Assembly (NCBI RefSeq): GCF_910592395.1
Contig: NC_088314.1
Coordinates: 17,645,998 to 17,709,997 of the forward strand
Length of the DNA: 64,000 nt
Direction: 5' to 3'
Origin: Lineus longissimus
Lineage: Eukaryota > Nemertea > Pilidiophora > Heteronemertea > Lineidae
In this document: piece after piece, positions 11,374 through 24,600 of the stretch
Position numbering within the stretch: position 1 is the stretch's first letter
How the letters are laid out: each line of letters opens with the position of its first letter
The notes under the pieces: model-generated
What the model was told of the DNA's origin: nothing
Databases searched by the model: none
The model's input: only the letters and a program-made list of their open reading frames with translations
Made by a program: the position numbers and the translations under genes

Positions 11374-13492
11374 CACATAAATTCTTGCCAACGGGATAAG
11401 GACGTATTTTATTGATTCTGTCTGAGTCAGTCTGTATTGCAACGACTCTCAGACTAAAAGAACTAGAACCAATACATGAAGAAGCTTTCTAGAGGGACAT
11501 TGACACCAACATGTCGCGATTTGGTCCCTATCCAGCAGTTTGCTCCAGAGGCAATTTTGTGAAGCGAAGGTGGTGGTACTTTGAGCCGAAGCTGAATTGA
11601 AATAATTGTAACATTCCTACCAACTTCGAAAGATTTATTCATCCAGTGGCAGGAGTCGCTGGGTGGTCGAAGAATGGTCGTCAGTGTTTTGCCTTTTTTT
11701 TCTTTAGGGGAGAGAGGGAACCATGTATGAACGTATGCATTAAATCTTAACTATGAGATGCCCGGATGAGATGAGGCGATGTATATATTTTACACAAAGG
11801 CAAACCTATCGGTTTACCTATTCATGCTATTAAAATGTGCTTATCAGCCTTCAGAGGAAATGACAACACAAAAGAAATACTTGTGTATAAAAGACTGTAG
11901 CTTACATGTATGGATTTTCGGGAATACTCTTCTAAAAAAGTTTGACCAGCCACAAGGTTTCCTTCGAGTCTATGACCCAACATTTCCAGCGTTCTATAAC
12001 AGCTCCTGTTAAGTTAGGAAGGTCCCAGGATGGAATGTCCTCGGAACAGAGGATTTTATAATGCGCTTCTGATCTTTGAGACAATTGACGGTCATGGCCT
12101 CCATGGAACCAAATACCATAATCCGTCAGGATCAGAATACAATAGGGCAGGACACTTTTCGCGAGGAACATGTTCTACTTCTGCGGTTGGTTGGCTACGA
12201 GTACCGAGTGCAGAGTGTAGAGCAGCCTCGTTCCCGTCACCGTACTCACGCATCTCATTATATGGAAATAGCTCCGTGTGCCGAAATCAGCAATCGGGCA
12301 CCCGAATCTCGCGAGATCCAGCAGTGAGGTGCGTGTGTGCGTGACCCATGTTGGTGCCTGATGCTTTGTTGGTTCCTACCCCAAACCCAACCATTCGAGT
12401 CGCCTGGTGTCCAGCCTTGAAACTAATTTAACTCGAGTACTTGACAAAGTTCTTACACTTATAGTTGGATGGCGCTGGAGTTTCATTACACATTATCCAA
12501 ACATCGAACGGGCAGCCAAACCTCAGCCAGGGCATAAATCGTTTTGACAGGTCATGACCATGATAATTTCAAGGTTTGGCCGAGGGATATAAAAAAAAGC
12601 TAGCTACACCCCTGTATCTTCTAACGCTAAAGTTTGACTTCCAGTTGATGCAGTAGTTTTTTTGTCCGATCGAAAGCATCCGATCAAACGACTGGATAAG
12701 TGTTCGTGCACGACAGGTTCAGTGCCGAAGCAATGGGATCACGTGCCTGGCGTTACAGACACGGCGAGAACAACAACACCCTGATCAGAGAGGGCATGTA
12801 AGAAAAGCAACCTCCATCATCGCAACGGACGGATACATACGAGGGGGATACAACAGCATTTTGCGAGTAGACCGTGCATTCGAAGATGGTTTCTCCTTCC
12901 ATCCAGACTGTGACACCCCAAACTAAGAGTTTATGGCAACTGACGTCAGTTCAGAAACGCAGCAGGGTCGGACTTTCTTCTGAAATATAATACCATCTGT
13001 CGCAAACTTCTTTTAAACTTATGAGAAATTTATCACCACAGGTTGGGAAATACGTTTTATACCCTAACATAGCCCGTCACCCTAAACCCTTTGTACAGAC
13101 CTTTGTGCATTACATGCCTATTATGCGAGCATCATGTCTCATGTATCATAGAACTATACATGCAATGAACAGTTCGTAATCCTATTCAAACAGGCTTTAT
13201 CATCAACACTGGCGTTTACTTGATTTGGCGTTACGTCTGAGTCGGGTGTTAACATGTATAACTGAAAGAGATAAAAATACGCCTGGGTTTATAGCGACAA
13301 CATTTATTTTGAGCAACCAGGCGTATAATTGGCACGTGTACATAAGCTTGCACAACATGGTAAGTTATCTGAAAACATAAGGAGTTGGACTGGAATTCCA
13401 ATAAACCATTTTTGAATTTTAGGAGATTGAAAGCGGGTTGCAAAACATTTGATATTGCGCACGTTCCCACAAAGATATAAAATAGGCCGGGT
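11374..13492. other. Gene-free stretch
   Basis: No supportable exon. The overlapping ORFs at 11779-12344 disagree in frame and strand and have no domain. Confidence 0.4.
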
Positions 13493-13720
13493 CTATTTGG
13501 CAAGCCGCTCGCCGAACAGGCATCTTTTTTTGTCCTGTTTGGAGAGCCGCTTGCCAAACAGCACTAAAAAGCCACCCTGTTCGACCAGCCGGGCTTGCCA
13601 AACAGGTAAAAAATCTACCCTGTTTGGCGAGCTGGAGACTTTACTTTAATATTAATGAGTTCGGCTCTCCATTCAGGACAAGAAAAAGTCGCTGTTTGGT
13701 AAGCCGTGCTTGCCAAATAG
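13493..13720. repeat. MITE-like element, copy 1 (228 bp)
   Basis: It begins CTATTTGGCAAGC and ends GCTTGCCAAATAG, exact 13-bp terminal inverted repeats. Inside are several further hairpins built on CTGTTTGGCAAGC/GCTTGCCAAACAG. A near-identical copy of the same 228-bp length lies at 40343-40570, inside an intron of the large gene. Confidence 0.88.
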
Positions 13721-13952
13721 TCACTTCCTATAAAATAATGCAGTAATAATGAATTTTTGTGTTGGTTGCTAATTCTACACATGACAAAAGTGCATAGTCA
13801 TTGCCCGTGGTCTTTATAGATCATTCAGATGTACATTGATTTAATTTAATTTCATGAATACTTTACTAGACACTAGATAAATTTAAAACACGTGTACAAC
13901 ATATAAAACATATCAATGCATAAAAAACAAGAACAAAATGTAGCACATCATA

Positions 13953-14012
13953 ACAATAAAATCAGTGTCTAAAAGGGGGAACACAATAAAATCAGTGTCT
14001 TAAAGGGGGAAC
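13953..14012. repeat. Two tandem 30-bp units
   Basis: ACAATAAAATCAGTGTCT plus [A/T]AAAGGGGGAAC occurs twice (13953 and 13983), differing by one base. Confidence 0.85.
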
Positions 14013-14128
14013 ACAAAGGTGACAACCCACCTAAATGTGCCTCCTAAAAGAAAAGGCGAAGTTAAGGGAGAGTAACTAGAATTTTGCCGGCGTCTCACTC
14101 TGCAAGTTTCACACCAGCAGAAGCTGAC

Positions 14129-14377
14129 TTACGTACAGTAATTGTCAACCAAACGCAGCTTACTTTTGTAAAAACTTGTTAAATGATTTTTGAAAGCTCG
14201 GCGGTTCTCACACTGTCTTAAGTATAGTGGCAGGCTGTTCCACAGTTTAGCCCCTCGAACAAAGAAAGAGGCCGCAAAGCTTACATTCATATGGTGTGCA
14301 GTTCTTTCATGCTTTTCCACGAGCACTTCGACCTCCCCGTACTGCTGTGATGGGGTGGCATGAAAATAAGAGAAAAG
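14129..14377 (-). pseudogene. Non-LTR retrotransposon (LINE) C-terminal tail
   Basis: The minus-strand frame is open from just after a stop (14378-14380) to 14129 and reads ...SFFVRGAKLWNSLPLYLR followed by FKNHLTSFY. The (R)GAKLWNSLP...FK..L motif is the well-known extreme C-terminus of many LINE reverse transcriptases (CR1/L2/RTE-like). Only this 3' end is present, as expected of a 5'-truncated insertion; no RT or endonuclease core is seen upstream. The exact clade cannot be named from this piece. Confidence 0.75.
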
Positions 14378-15506
14378 TCATTCCTCGAACGTTATGCAAA
14401 TTCACGGTCGGCCTACATTAGTTCATGTGATTCAAACGTGCTCAAAATTAGAGTACTAATTATAACAAAATCACGCTGTGCGCGCTGAAGGCAGTGACCT
14501 GCAGGCGCTAAAGCGCGGCAAAAACCGCGCGTTGAACGCAGCGAAAACACCGTGGTTTCCACCGCCATACAGGGGTCACAACTAACGCGTGATACGCTGG
14601 CTGCGGGCGGCGCATTTGCAGGGCTAATATAGCCATCATTTCCACCCATTCCAATGTTTTTCATGCGTCCTCCTTAAAAATCGGTTCTTTTATGATCCGG
14701 CTTGCTCTTATCGTCCGAAATCGGATTCTTTTCGACCTCCTGAATCAAAGTTTCATTAGTAAAATGCTCGGGTCCTTCAGGAAGGGCACACTTGGGCAGA
14801 TCTCTTTGATGTAGCTTTTGGCATAGGCCAGCCGGGGTCCAGCAGTTGAAATGGCTGAAACCTCTTGTGCAGATGAAAATACCGGGAAATGACGGCACCT
14901 TCTCTGCACCTCGTCTGCTGACTGAGGATGCGCAGTGAGAAAAACCGTTGTGGCGAGCGCAGTGAATCACTACAAAAGTTATTTCGGGCGGCGGCGCTCG
15001 CGCGTCAATTTTTTGCCGCGCGTCTAAAATCTGTTGAATTTATTTTTGCGGCGGTGAACTCGGCGCGGTTTTGGTGTGAGCGGGCCTTTAATCGGTTTCT
15101 ATCAAATAAGAGTCATTTTGTGTACCAGTAGCCCCAATGTAGTGACACCATGACAAATAAGAGATGCACTCCATGGGGCAGGGGTATAATCTTATGACAA
15201 AAGTACGAGGTCAGACACCTACTGAGGCATGGGTATATATAACAACACATAAGCGGCAATAAGTTACAACGCACACAACGATTATGTGGTATTAGCGTTC
15301 CTTACTGAAACCCTTTAAACGGATATGCATTCGTTCAAGGTTCCTAACATGCTTCTTAGTAAATTGAGGCCTAATATTATATCGCCATAATTTAAGTCAG
15401 CAAAACTGGATACGCCTTTCATCTGTTCGTAGACAGAGCTTTAGACTGGCGGTAGTTTGTTCTTGTCAGATGGGGTTTCATTATTTACCCCTTTCGTTTC
15501 GGCTTT
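14378..15506. other. Gene-free, partly CpG-rich stretch
   Basis: A CpG-rich block at about 14470-15090 (GCGCGCTGAAGG, CGCGCGTTGAACGC, GGCGGCGGCGCTCGCGCG, CGGCGCGGTTTTGGTGTGAG) has DNA-transposon-like composition, but no clear terminal inverted repeats or transposase frame. The minus ORF at 14413-14664 has no known domain. Confidence 0.4.
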
Positions 15507-15513
15507 TATAAAA
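15507..15513 (+). promoter_or_regulatory. TATA box of the large mucin/Ig gene
   Basis: TATAAAA lies 58 bp before the ATG of the large gene. With usual spacing, transcription would start near 15537-15543 and give a 5' UTR of about 25 nt. Confidence 0.6.
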
Positions 15514-15564
15514 CCACGGGACTACTCGGATATTGAGGAATTCGATATTTTATCTTAGAAGAAT

Positions 15565-15648
15565 ATGCCTTCGAAACGGAAGCGGCATGAATACGATGAC
15601 CGGCGTGAATATGACGACCGGCGAGTTCAAGGATTGGCATACAACCAG
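15565..15648 (+). CDS. Exon 1: start and basic cytoplasmic tail
   Basis: ATG at 15565; 28 codons (MPSKRKRHEYDDRREYDD...), ending CAACCAG|GTAGGG in phase 0. The sequence is highly charged, with a short internal repeat (HEYDDRR/REYDDRR). The upstream TATA box and in-frame joining to exon 2 support it. The 7.8-kb gap to exon 2 means an extra small exon cannot be excluded. Confidence 0.65.
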
Positions 15649-18600
15649 GTAGGGGTACCATCAATAAGTTTTAAGGACTCGTCTAGTAGAAAAAATAATT
15701 TCGACAACTCATGATTTTTAAAAAGCATAATTGCCTCGCCCTTGTATTGACCACAAACAAATATAGAATTTAACAACTTAAGGGTTGACCATGGGCATCA
15801 CCGTTTTGGCTAGAAGTCGAAATCCTAAAGCGATTGGAACTCAAAGTAAATGTGAATTTCAAGGGTGGAAGTCTGTTCTTTGTTTTCCACAGAACAGACT
15901 CCAACCCTCGAAATTTGCATTCACTTAAACGAGTTCTAATTGCTTTAAGATTTCAAGTTCCAGCCAAAAGGGCGGTGCCTATGGTCAACCCTTAAGACAG
16001 AGTTGCCTATATGGTCAACCCTTAAGACATGAATTGAATTTGTGTCAGGACAACCGCCGAGGCCTCGATATAAGAGTTGAGTTTGGGGATGGGCATCAAT
16101 CCTAACATGGTCATTTTTCAATCAGTTCAAAGCTTTCTGTACCCTATCTTTACTTATGCTTTTCGGCCTTTTTGATATGACATTTCCACAGGCAACTGAA
16201 GATTATCATGATATTTAAGACATAGAGACAAAACTTTTAAAAAAACTTACAAAGTTATTCATGTCGATCTATTTCATGACATTTTGAATGACACCGATTG
16301 TTAATTACTCTGAAAATAACATTTATGTCATAGCAAAATCCTGTTGCCTGTTGGAAATGCGATATCAAAATGGCCGAAAAACGTAATGGCGAATAGGGTA
16401 TTGAAGTCGGGGGACACCACAGCTATCAGCGAGGACCATAGTAACAACAGGGATGTTGCTTTTTCGAGACACGTAGACCAAATGTTAATTGGGACTAAGG
16501 CCCGCAGAGATTGGGGTCTGTCATTTTAAGTGCCTCCAAACAGAACTATTGGGTTCTATCCCGATCCCCGGACCCCGCAGGCGGAGTGTGGAGGTTGCCA
16601 ACGCCTATTTTACCTCTTCCTTGAGTGACAAACAGGCACCTTGTCAGATTATGCGTGTGCCAACGCGGGTCGGGAAAACAAACCATTGCCTGTACATGTA
16701 TAAGAGGTTTTCACGGTCAAAGACGATGGACAATGCATCACGAGCTTTTTTCTGGCGTCCATCCTTTGAAGATTTATTGTACACAATGGTTTGTTTTCCG
16801 GAAATGGGCGATACATTATAGACTGGCTGTCCACACCTGGCAATGGTCATATCATCATATCTTTCGACGTCATTTGAGAATGATGTATCGACATTTTTGG
16901 CCTAAACCTCCGCTATATACTCAATCTCCGAACTCCATCTTCGAAAGTATTTTTTGATAAAAATACACTTTAAATCCATGTTTGCATGTCATTCCCAAAG
17001 AATGTGTGATTTGAGGAGTTGTTTGCGTTGAAATAAAATACTTTTTCTGGTCCCACTACACCAACGTCTTTGGCGGAGCTCGATCATTACGTTTTCATGA
17101 AACACATGTTTCGCCAACCTTGCGAAGAGCTACGAACGACGATGTACCAAGTAATGAACTTAAACGACGAATGCCGACTGATTTAATCAATCAAACCCCA
17201 TCCCACCTTCGTTATCATGCTAGGGAGGTTTTAACACTGGCAATGAAGTGCGCCCAATTGGTGCCCAGCGTAAATTTTGCGTAAATGTTACCATATAGAA
17301 TTTACGTGGTCGCCCAACATATAATTTACGAAGGGCGGACGTGAATTCCATGTAGGGTGACTTCAACGTAAATCCTATGTTGGGTAGCTCCAAAGATTTA
17401 TACGTTCATCCTAAGACCAGGTCTTTGATACTCCTACCTCGTAGTTTGAAATATCGAGAGGCGGAGTATATTGAAAATCACTGGTTATGTCAAGATGTTC
17501 TACGTTGGGGGCACCACATGAAATCTATGTTGGACACGGAGAATTTATGTTGTGCAACATTTTCGTTTAATTTGGGTTGGGCACATTTGCCTGTGTAGAA
17601 GATGATTCCAGGTCGATAGCTTCGGCAACCCAAAAATCCGGATAAGATTCATTAGTTAAATCTTCTTCTGTAGTTTCGTGTACCTGGACATGTACAATGT
17701 ACATTCGTTACAAGATTCCTGCGTGGTTCTTGTAAAGTGATCTTAACGAAGAACCTTACAGTAATCTTGTGAAGAATGCACATGTATTAAGTAGAACGGG
17801 GTATTTGTAGCCCCAGTTAAAATTTAAAATAAACCGGGGCTACAAATGCCCCATTCCACCTTATATGTGTACAAACTGAATAAGAACCTTATCCAGATTA
17901 TCAACCTGTTAACCTGTTTGCTTGATTTGCATAGCTTAGTATTATTATACAAAAAACGTTGGATTAAAATTAAAATCGTTATTGTAGTCGCATGCCATTG
18001 ATTTAGTCACCAGTAGGCCCTTCTCTGAGAAAAATCCACTTATAACGGGATTTGGATCAATATTGAGCATGACTTTTAAAAATTTATTCGGTTTCAAATA
18101 AAACACAGGCCTTTCGTAACCCTTTTTATCATACCTAATTAGTATGTGGGCCAATCACGTCGCGTCATTCGCCGTCATGTGCCATGCGATAATTTTTACT
18201 ATTCTATGGCATTATTCTAATGATGACGTCATCGCGTCATTGTCGCGTTATTGTCTATGCTGGCCGTCAAGGTGCCGTCTCGACTTAAATTATAATGCGC
18301 CGCACATATTAAAACAGGCATGAGGCATGAAAGCCTCGTGAAATAATGTTTTTACCGGAAAAATAATTTTGACTATGCTATGGGTTGACGTGCAATATTT
18401 ATATAATATTCCCATGTCGGAAGTGAGGAGTAGATTCCTATCGGAGGTACCCTTTTTGCTCACAACTAGAATATATAATTTCCGACCATCTCAGAACGCA
18501 ATAAAGCCACAAAAGAGACGAAATTATTTCATGGGGAACCTGACCGGTTATTTCATCGTTTTGTTTCAAATGAACAAAACAAAGGTTGACAATACCGCCG

Positions 18601-21600
18601 GGCCCCTTGTCAGGGGCGATCTGGAGAGCCATTAAATCATTCCATCTTTGGCTTTAACATATTTTGAGATGCAAGAGGTCTGATCATAAAACCAGGTCCA
18701 GCATGCGAGTCGGCTCAAATTAGTCTTAGGGTACTCTGGCAGGGATGATGGCTGCGGAGTTCTTGCTTCTACCGCGGTGAAGAGTAGGCCTAAGCTACAT
18801 GTATGAGCGTTCATCGCCTCGGTCCCTTATATGACAGTTAAGCTTACTCCCCCCCCCCCCCCCATCTAAGTTCTCGTTCGTGGTTGTAGCCGTTCTTCGT
18901 GTTTTGAACCATGTTGCCGTAAGGCTCACTGTCTCACATAACCAATTAAGGTTTATCTAATGATGCGTATATATTCGTGGGGTAAGAAGTTAAGTGTGCT
19001 TCGTATATTGACGACAAAGAAAACACTTCGCCCACTCATTAACTGCTCCATGCAGTACTTAGGAACACATCCATTACGGACGCTTACAAAACGATCCTGG
19101 CCGAATGCCGCCCTAATTATAACCTTCACTTCGACAAACCTTCCCCGCCTTGAGCCAAGGAATCAGAAGACACATGCCCTCCACGTGATGTTCAACGATT
19201 TGCTTTAGATTTTTGGGCGTGACACTTCATTTTTCTGTCACGCTAAGATGCAAGTGCCCCCCCCCCACACATGTTTCTATCTCTTTTAAATGCAAATGTC
19301 GAATATTTAATTCCTTTACTTTTAATCTCAGTATCCTTGATATTCAGTAGCCAACCGAGGGTGTTGGTCTAGACATTCAGTTATACGGTAAAATATTTGA
19401 AATTATTCTATGACAACAAGAACGATAAACACATGGTATTATTGTGGCTATGGAAACATTATTTAACTAAAAATAAAACTTCCTTGCTGCAATAACATGG
19501 GAGTTCATTACCATGTAACCAAACCGCCGATATGCCTATACCACTCTTAAAAGAACTCGACTTTGTAGTAAAACTAATTGGTGTTTAACAGGGAACAACA
19601 GATAGGCGCCCCCGTGGAGGCCTGCGGAAGCGCTTTATCCTTACCAAAAGAGACTCCACCAAAAACCTAATCACTGGAACAATACGCACCAGTGACCTTT
19701 TTCAGCACTGGTCGGTTGCCACTGTTAACATCACGTTTTGGTTTTTTTGCTCAAGTACGTGATCCACTATTTTGACGTGCTTAGATATCAACAGACGAAG
19801 TATATTATCGAATGTTGAAAGAATGGCATGTTGGCATTGATAGATTTTGAAGCAACAACCCGCTTGGTCTACTTCCTCAGCACGAGGTTTTATACGCGAC
19901 CCTTTTGAATACCAGTAAGGGTCAGTAATTAAGTCATGCTCCGATGATAGCTTCTGGACATGTAGTCGTATACTGTTTCCATATTGCTTACCTGGAAGGT
20001 TTCACCAGTGAAAAGAATTTTGAGTGCTTCCGTTTCTGAGTACTTCTCCGTCCGCACTGTTTGTGAACGCTGAAAGAGAGACAGACACAATTTTCTTTAT
20101 TTCTCTCGATTCGTGAAAGGTCATGGACTCTCTAGCTGTCAATTGTATGGAAAAACTGAAATATCATAATGGGTCTTGAATCTACATCACTTTAGATAGG
20201 AATTTATACCGAACTGGAGGTTATGGTTGTCTCACCAAAACCGTGAGGGATCGAGCTAAAATGTTGGCCAATATACCGTGTCTTGGAAAAACGTACTCCC
20301 ATGTTTTAAATACCCAACAATTCATGACGTTTTACTCGGGCATTAGGATATGGTGCTCATTAGGAATACATTGGTCTAAGTTTTACATTAAAACCTCCAT
20401 CCAGTAGGCTGTATTCAAATTAAAAAAACATTTGATTGATTTGTTTATTTTACGGTCTCGCTTTAATATTTGTGATCGAGCAGAGATATGATGCTTCGAC
20501 GCTGTCCAAAGCAGGCCCAATATTTCTAGATTTTAAGATCCGAATGCAAACATATGCATAGTACTAGCATTGTAGAAATGCCGGGAGATAGCCATTTTTG
20601 GGGGAGGAATGATGGGGGGACCTAATTTTTTAATTTCCCCGATGGGGATGGAGAGAAGCCGGACACTAGTGCGCCACCATATTTATGCATATTATGCCTT
20701 TCGGAAAAAGGCGTTTGGCGAGTAGGCGTATAAAGCTCTGATTGTAAACTGTTGCGACGCTATTTGGACGGTCGAGGTGGCCTGTTCATCCAGCGCGAAA
20801 TAGGCCTTCGAGTATCAGATGCGCCAGAACAGATTAAATAGCCGGCGTCGGCACAGTATGCATGTGTACTTGTCAACGCATTAACGTGTCACAATGCCTA
20901 AATCCCAAGGCATGTAAGAGGCATACATTAGCATGAGCGCTGACCTTCTAGATGGCATCACAGATAGATTTACCTGATTTTCCTCCATATAAAAACAGAT
21001 GCTAAACTGCTTGGTGCACTACGAACAACTAAATGGGTTTTAAATGTAAAATGTTTGATGATGTAGAGATTGCTGTGGTTAGAAGCTCTGCTGGTATAGG
21101 CCAGAATACAACCTTTTATTAGCAGATGATGAGCATTGCTTTGGGCGCTGCCTCTCAAAAAACCCATCAACATAATGATAACACTTGCCGAAAAGATGTA
21201 CAGAAGCCTCTTGAATGAATCAAAATCTTAAGGGTTTCTGACATCTTTCACCCCAAACTGTGCTTTTTGCTACTTGAAGATAAGCGATTTGATTCCCCGT
21301 TTAACTGGTCAGGTTTTGGATGGCCGAATCGGCACTCATAAAACAAGACGTGAATGCCGGGTCTTCCGTACACGGAGTGACCCAAGGGGCGTCGCTTGAC
21401 ATTCTGCCACGCTTCGACCTTACCTGTATACATGTCACCTTACACAAGGAGGTTCCTTATTCAGTGAAGTTACGCACTCGGTTGATTTGGAATCCATTAA
21501 TCCAAATACGATTTTGGGCGTAGGTGTAAATAGCTTTTATTTTTGGCGTTAGTCCGAGTTTTTTTTGGTGTATGATGTCTAAATAACAATGTGTAGACGT

Positions 21601-24600
21601 AACGAGGAAATTTTGAATCATAGTGCCTTCTAGCTCAAGAGAAATATGTGTTTGTTAAAATTTGATATAAGAAATCATGTGGCGGACGTTAAGAGCACGC
21701 CAATACCACATGTAGGTATATCATACATGTATATTACAGATTTATACAGACCTGAATAATATTCGAAGATTTTCAGATATTGGGCCTGAAAAAGCACTAG
21801 CACGTGCATTGAGAATAACAATTATTTCAAACTAGAAATGTGGTTTTTGGCCACTTTTACGGCAATGATTTTTTCACCACTGGAGACACCTTTGACATAG
21901 TCCCATTAAACCATTGTCAACTCCAAATGAAGTGAAGTGGTTGTGAATGAATGCCAATTGTCTTGTATTGTGATCTGTCTGTTTCACAATGACTAGGCAC
22001 AGGCCCAACGATTATGGTCAGGTCTATTACCAATTGCGTTACATGGTTGTCATTTTAGTTGACTGGTCAGATTACTAATCTGGGATTCCCAACACAATTA
22101 TTCAAGTGTCCACCTTTTGTAAAAGGTATGTTGACCACCCTGCCATGAAAAACACAATGCCCACTCATTCACTCAAAAGGTCTGTTCAATAGATAAGGAG
22201 GGACCATGTCGTAGATGTGTCAAGCATGATCCAAATCATTACCGTAAAAGTGGCCAAAAACCACATTTCTAGTTTGAATTATTTTAAAAACTGGATATAT
22301 TATGAAAGGCCTTCATGAGTCGAACATGAGGATGTAATTTTTATTGGTGAATTCCTGCTAATAAAGAAGTAGTGAAAAAGAGACATTTACCAAATTTCTC
22401 CTATCAAAGGTAAAACTAAACAGATTTTTAAAATTTTAGCATTATTCAATAGCCAAGATCATTTGCTACAATCGGTGTTAGGTGAATGTTTCTGCTTAGC
22501 CTAGTTTTTGAGAAATTCAAGAAAAACTGGTGTCCATTTACTTTTGACCATGAGTGTTCAATTCCGAAGTTAAATCGTGCAGGGCATGACTAAAATTACT
22601 TGAAGTGACCATAACAAGACGTATCACTAGAATACATCCTGGCATTACCAGTGGTTTTCAATATATTCCGCATGTAGACATTTCAAGATATATTTATGAC
22701 CGAGGAGTAAAAAAGTCTGATTTACAGGATGTGAGAAAAGTAGCCTCCTTAATGATCGTCCTTGTCTCGAGTGTCATATCATTTGAATTGTGTGTTTTTG
22801 TCGGAAAGCCAGATTTTGCGTTTTGAATTGTGACAAGAGGCCATCTTTGTTTTCAACAGAGCCCGCGTAGAAACTTTGATAGCACAAAATGTACACACAT
22901 GGTGTAAATTTGAATTGGAATTGTGTGTTTTTGTCGGGAAGCCAGATTTTGCGGTTTGAATTATGTCAAGAGGCCATCTTTGTTTTCAACAGAGCTCGCG
23001 TAGAAACTTTGATAGTACAAAATGTACACACATGGTGTAACTTTTACCATCGGGTATACACCCAGAACACGAAGACGCCGCCGCCGCATTTATCAGGTAT
23101 TTCCTGATAAATATTAAAGCGACTATTTAGCAGCAGCTAGGTAGGCAAGATAAAGTTACACAAAGTCGCCAATAGGGGTCACTCCCATCACACAGTTCAA
23201 AACTATTCACGCTTGTACCAGGAATAAATTTTGTGTTGAATCAGTGCCTTTTAATACTATGTCAGCCGAAGATGGCTAATTTAACCCTCTGCTCATGCCT
23301 ACAGTCCCCTTTAACTGGTGAGGACTAAAGGTGCATCTCGAAAGTTTGGACCAACTTTTCATTCTTGGGTAGTTTTATAACAAGTACCTCCACGACTTCA
23401 TACCGTACTTTTTCCGTCTTTTCAGAACTTCTCATTAGAGAGAAATGAAGCGCGGCGGACAGACTCGCGGCGACATCGACGGAGTCCGAGTGGTTCTTTT
23501 GATAATCCCATATTCTACGATGACGATCCGGGCTTCGGCATCGCAGATTTCGCAGCCAATGAACGCACATTCGATTGGGTGGGAAGTGCCCTGGAATACT
23601 CGGGTATGCCCAGGGCCCGGTTAAAGCAAGGTAACGAATTTATGTTAAAATTACCGTTTTTATCAGTTTGGAGAAAATGCGAGCCAATGTTTCTCAATGG
23701 GGGGAGGGGACGAGGTGACACACTCCTCACCTAGATGACGTGGGTTTGAGTCCCGTCCGAGGCACTAAGCATTTCATTTTAGAGTTTGAAGGAAAGTAAC
23801 TGCTCTTCAGCGACCATAGAGGATCTAATGATGCCGAAGTGATTTAAGCAAGGACTTGTCCGTTGGCCGTCGGACAACTTAATGTCATCAACATATTGTC
23901 GACCCATACACGGAATATGTTGAACGACATCTTTACCGACCATGAGCCTGATATCTCTTGTTTCTCGATCATTCAGAAACAGTTTGATATAGTTGAAATT
24001 AAATTAATTACGCGCACAAAAGTTTACTTGTTTTTGTTTCAGCACCTTCACTTAGCTTGTCATTCGATCCAGAGAGTGTTCCTTCAAGAAAGTACTTCAC
24101 AAGAACTCGAACATATTGGTGTATATCCATTGCCATATTTCTTGTGATATGCACGTTAGCAGCAGTAATAGGAATAGCAATATATTTTGGAAGTAAGTAA
24201 AATCGTAAAGAACTCCGTGCGCAGACGGTGTGCGAAACAATGGTAACTGATAATTCTGAAAAAATTATGAGTTAGCACCAGAAATCATTGTAACTGTATG
24301 TATCTAGCGGAGGCTGTCAACCTCATTCGTGACGTTATATCATTTACCCACTGGCACGCATGTGCCGCGCCCATCCAGATACATGTATACGTAAAAAGCT
24401 TTCCCAAATGGATGGTGCCCATACGGATATTTCATTTTTTGCCATTGTAAACATGTCAATATGAGTGTGACGTTTGGCCGAGTAGTGAGTGTCATGTGTC
24501 ACCGTCTCATTTTGCCACTGTCATAAAATATTGTTTCCTGCTTTTTGGAAAATATTTCAGTTATCTTGATTTATTGCCACAGTTGCGTTTTTTGGAAAAT

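Larger units (their letters stand above)
15649..23425 (+). other. Intron 1 (7.8 kb), rich in foldback elements
   Basis: No further phase-compatible exon was found. It holds hairpins or foldbacks at 15777-15996, 16673-16809, 17798-17852 and 21825-22279, a 133-bp tandem duplication at 22785-23046, and a 15-base C run at 18849-18863. The small ORFs inside have no domains. Confidence 0.6.

Noticed and set aside
12030-12344. Two overlapping plus ORFs of 104 and 83 codons
   Set aside because: Different frames, no domain, no splice context.
13249-13649. ORFs with ...SPNRTKK and CQTGKK repeats (also at 40227-40611)
   Set aside because: They fall within the two MITE copies and share its hairpins; not genes.
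23720-23775. tRNA-like B box (GGGTTTGAGTCCC)
   Set aside because: No matching A box or cloverleaf is visible; at most a SINE scrap.
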